DNA from: an uncultured Helicobacter sp.
GTDB taxonomy: Bacteria; Campylobacterota; Campylobacteria; Campylobacterales; Helicobacteraceae
Direction of reading: 5' to 3'
Assembly: GCA_949298825.1 (NCBI GenBank)
Contig: CASFYB010000001.1
Span: forward strand, 62,001-126,000
Length of the DNA: 64,000 bases
The translations under genes were made by a program, and so were the position numbers. Below, one piece after another: positions 62,258-64,000 of the stretch. Positions within the stretch are counted from its first letter, which is position 1. Each line of letters starts with the position of its first letter. The notes under the pieces were generated by a model. The model was not told the origin of the DNA and did no database searches. It saw only the letters and a list, made by a program, of their open reading frames with translations.

Positions 62258-63076
62258 CTATGCCTTACCTCTAAAATATCTAAAGGATAATACCCAAAAA
62301 AGTGCAAATACAGATACAAGAACAACACAAGGCCCTATGCTCAAATCATACCCATAGGACAAAGCAAATCCACTCCACATCAACACCAAGGATAATAGAC
62401 TTGATAATGCCATTTGAGAACGTAAAGATGAGCTAAAAAATCCAGCAATATAAGCTGGAATAGATAAAATAGAAATCACCAAAATAAGACCTGCTACACT
62501 CATACTCATAACCACACCTAGCGCTATTAAAACAAAGCTAAGCATGCTTAGAGTTTTTACCCAAATACCCTTAAGCTGACAAAATTCAAAATCATAAAAT
62601 ATGCCCAAAATCTCACGATAAAAAATAGTGATAATAAGAATCAAAAATGCATCAAATATCCCAATATACCACAAATCTTCCGTGCTTACAGCGATGATAG
62701 ATCCAAATAAATAGCTAGAGAGATCTTTCCCATAGCCTTGTGATAAATCCATACAAATCACCCCAATAGCCATACCCATAGCCCAAAGTGCAGCAATATA
62801 GCTATCTAGAGAATCTTTATACCTTAGCTTTACCCACCCCATGATAAGGGCCATAAATACTGCAGATAATGCCGCACCAAGCATCGTACTAAAACCAAAA
62901 AATAAAGCAATCCCCACGCCACCAAATGTACCATGTGCTACACCACCAGTCAAAAATACACTCTTAGAGCTCACAACTAGCGCGCCAATCACACCAGCAC
63001 TTATACTAACAAGGATTGAAGCTAGCAGTGCATTTAGCAAAAAAGGGTAATGACTAAAAAACTCTATCATCTCCAT
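62258..63076 (-). CDS. ABC-type zinc/manganese transporter permease (ZnuB-like)
   Basis: A 272-residue polytopic protein with eight or nine helices. It has the ABC-3 family features GALVVSSKSVFLTGGVAHGTFGGVGIA and the late SVAGLILVISILSIPAYIA. It would form the channel for divalent metal import. The binding protein and ATPase are not adjacent, so metal specificity and partners are unknown. It follows the mqo gene by 6 bp. Confidence 0.88.
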   Translation of the reverse strand: MEMIEFFSHYPFLLNALLASILVSISAGVIGALVVSSKSVFLTGGVAHGTFGGVGIALFFGFSTMLGAALSAVFMALIMGWVKLRYKDSLDSYIAALWAMGMAIGVICMDLSQGYGKDLSSYLFGSIIAVSTEDLWYIGIFDAFLILIITIFYREILGIFYDFEFCQLKGIWVKTLSMLSFVLIALGVVMSMSVAGLILVISILSIPAYIAGFFSSSLRSQMALSSLLSLVLMWSGFALSYGYDLSIGPCVVLVSVFALFWVLSFRYFRGKA

Positions 63077-63082
63077 AAGCTC

Positions 63083-64000
63083 TTATAAACTCGCGACTTC
63101 TTCTGGTGATAAATCTTTATAAAAACGCTCTAAATCAAGCTTACATCCCAAATAAGCCACAATCTCTTTAGAATCAATCATCGCATTTTCAAGACAACTT
63201 GTAGCTCCAGGAGATGGAGTCATATTAAAGGTAATTCCTTTATTGGTGATGATTTTTTTCTCACCTAAAACAAGCTTTTTCTCTGTCCTATCTAGGACTT
63301 GAGGGCGCACTTCGCCATACCCCTTGGCATATTGCAAATCTTCTAGCCTAAGAGATGGGATGATTTTTTGCGCGTCTTTTAAAAAGCCTCTTTTCCCAAA
63401 ATAAGGCAACTCAAAGCTCATATTTTTAAAGACATAATTGCGGATTTCAGAATCTTTCATCAAATCTAGCACAATTTTTAATACATCCATATTTGCATCT
63501 AATTTAATCAACTCCCAGCCGATCTTATCTAGCCAGTGCTTACCACGCTCCAATTTTGGCATAGACAAAGCAGTAGGTCCCATACGTGTTTTACCCTTGA
63601 TGGCCACATCAGGATCCCCATGAATAGCTGCAAATGGTAGTTTTGGATTCTGCACGGTATAGACCTTACCTCTTAGCAAATCAGGTACAAAATAAAAACT
63701 ACCTGCTACAGGTAAGCAGCCAAGATCTAGGCCATATCCCATCCCCTGGGCTAAAGGCAAAGAGTATGATCCAGCATCTACAAGCACAAATTTGGCATAT
63801 ATTTCATCCCCCTGCTTTGAAACTAAAGCATAGCCATCACCCCTAGGTTCGATTTTATTTACCCAGTAGTTTAAAAATGTTGCATTATTAGGATTTTTCT
63901 CCATAGCCTCTTTGACAAAATGCTCACTCAAATAGCCATAATCAAGCCCGCACCAATCTTTCTCATATCCCATACCAACAACATTTTCATAACGATCAGC
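63083..64000 (-). CDS. mqo: malate:quinone oxidoreductase, C-terminal part (continues past the window)
   Basis: The 305 visible residues include VKTKY-like [40 protein letters not shown] and the FAD-binding end [20 protein letters not shown]. These match the C-terminal two thirds of Mqo. It oxidises malate to oxaloacetate with quinone reduction; Helicobacter uses it in place of malate dehydrogenase. The frame is open to the last base, so the start lies beyond the right edge. An internal Met at 63973 is not the start. Confidence 0.88.
   Translation of the reverse strand, partial: ADRYENVVGMGYEKDWCGLDYGYLSEHFVKEAMEKNPNNATFLNYWVNKIEPRGDGYALVSKQGDEIYAKFVLVDAGSYSLPLAQGMGYGLDLGCLPVAGSFYFVPDLLRGKVYTVQNPKLPFAAIHGDPDVAIKGKTRMGPTALSMPKLERGKHWLDKIGWELIKLDANMDVLKIVLDLMKDSEIRNYVFKNMSFELPYFGKRGFLKDAQKIIPSLRLEDLQYAKGYGEVRPQVLDRTEKKLVLGEKKIITNKGITFNMTPSPGATSCLENAMIDSKEIVAYLGCKLDLERFYKDLSPEEVASL

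Noticed and set aside
1-64000. Other defence genes (restriction-modification, toxin-antitoxin, anti-CRISPR proteins) near cas9 or the phage remnant
   Set aside because: All other frames around these regions are accounted for by recognised genes or shadows; no further defence gene could be supported.

Overview
The window is AT-rich, densely coded DNA of a Helicobacter-type epsilonproteobacterium. The evidence is protein similarity (EF-P, CcmA and others read almost like H. pylori) and several gene blocks in H. pylori order: mfd-ccmA-csd1-csd2-folC ... lptE-leuS-secF-secD-yajC-nhaA, efp-fba-PEB4, murB-fliQ, trpCF-B-A, mnmE-jag-yidC-yidD-rnpA-rpmH, ispH-aroA-pheT-pheS and rpsU-fabG. It is not H. 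pylori itself: it carries a GGDEF diguanylate cyclase, PurL, Campylobacter-like competence (Cts) genes and a type II-C Cas9, none of which I know from H. pylori. The species cannot be fixed from the sequence.

Layout. 1-148: start of ribA (partial, minus). 237-749: YhcH-family gene. 746-8982: minus-strand run of mfd, the cell-shape genes ccmA/csd1/csd2, folC, a GGDEF cyclase and an LptE-like lipoprotein. 8987-16971: leuS, secF/secD/yajC and two tandem nhaA genes. 17011-24235: efp, fba, a PEB4-type chaperone, crcB, hemD, uppP, ybeY, dapB, trxB, trxA and a tautomerase. 24245-27173: a TraF-like outer-membrane protein, murB and fliQ. 27312-30838 (plus): trpCF-trpB-trpA. 30840-40922 (minus): mnmE, jag, yidC, yidD, rnpA, rpmH, ispH, aroA, pheT, pheS. 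40982-41284: a rhodanese.

41308-43114 is the first accessory island. It is a wreck of a contractile-phage tail operon: tail tube C-terminus, tail chaperone with an intact -1 frameshift site, a truncated tape measure, and a plus-strand membrane 'moron'. It is joined directly to a CRISPR repeat remnant plus a second, almost perfect tracrRNA copy. 43258-49783 holds ppsA, purL, an LpxR-like lipid A deacylase and a secreted protein.

49784-58522 is the second accessory region: a frameshifted small secreted peptide, three competence/type II secretion-like genes ending in a secretin, a 12-repeat CRISPR array with promoters inside the repeats, a tracrRNA, and cas2-cas1-cas9 on the opposite strand. 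58618-64000: bioD, fabG, rpsU, tRNA-Arg, a PAP2 phosphatase, an outer-membrane protein with a small membrane peptide, a ZnuB-type permease and the end of mqo.

Most interesting: two tracrRNA loci 11 kb apart share one exact scaffold. Three of the four differences in their anti-repeats turn A-U pairs with the CRISPR repeat into G-U pairs, so both remain able to pair. The copy beside the phage wreck has the stronger anti-repeat and carries its own repeat remnant and promoter-like boxes. This could be a relic of a lost array, a backup tracrRNA, or an RNA element that modulates Cas9.
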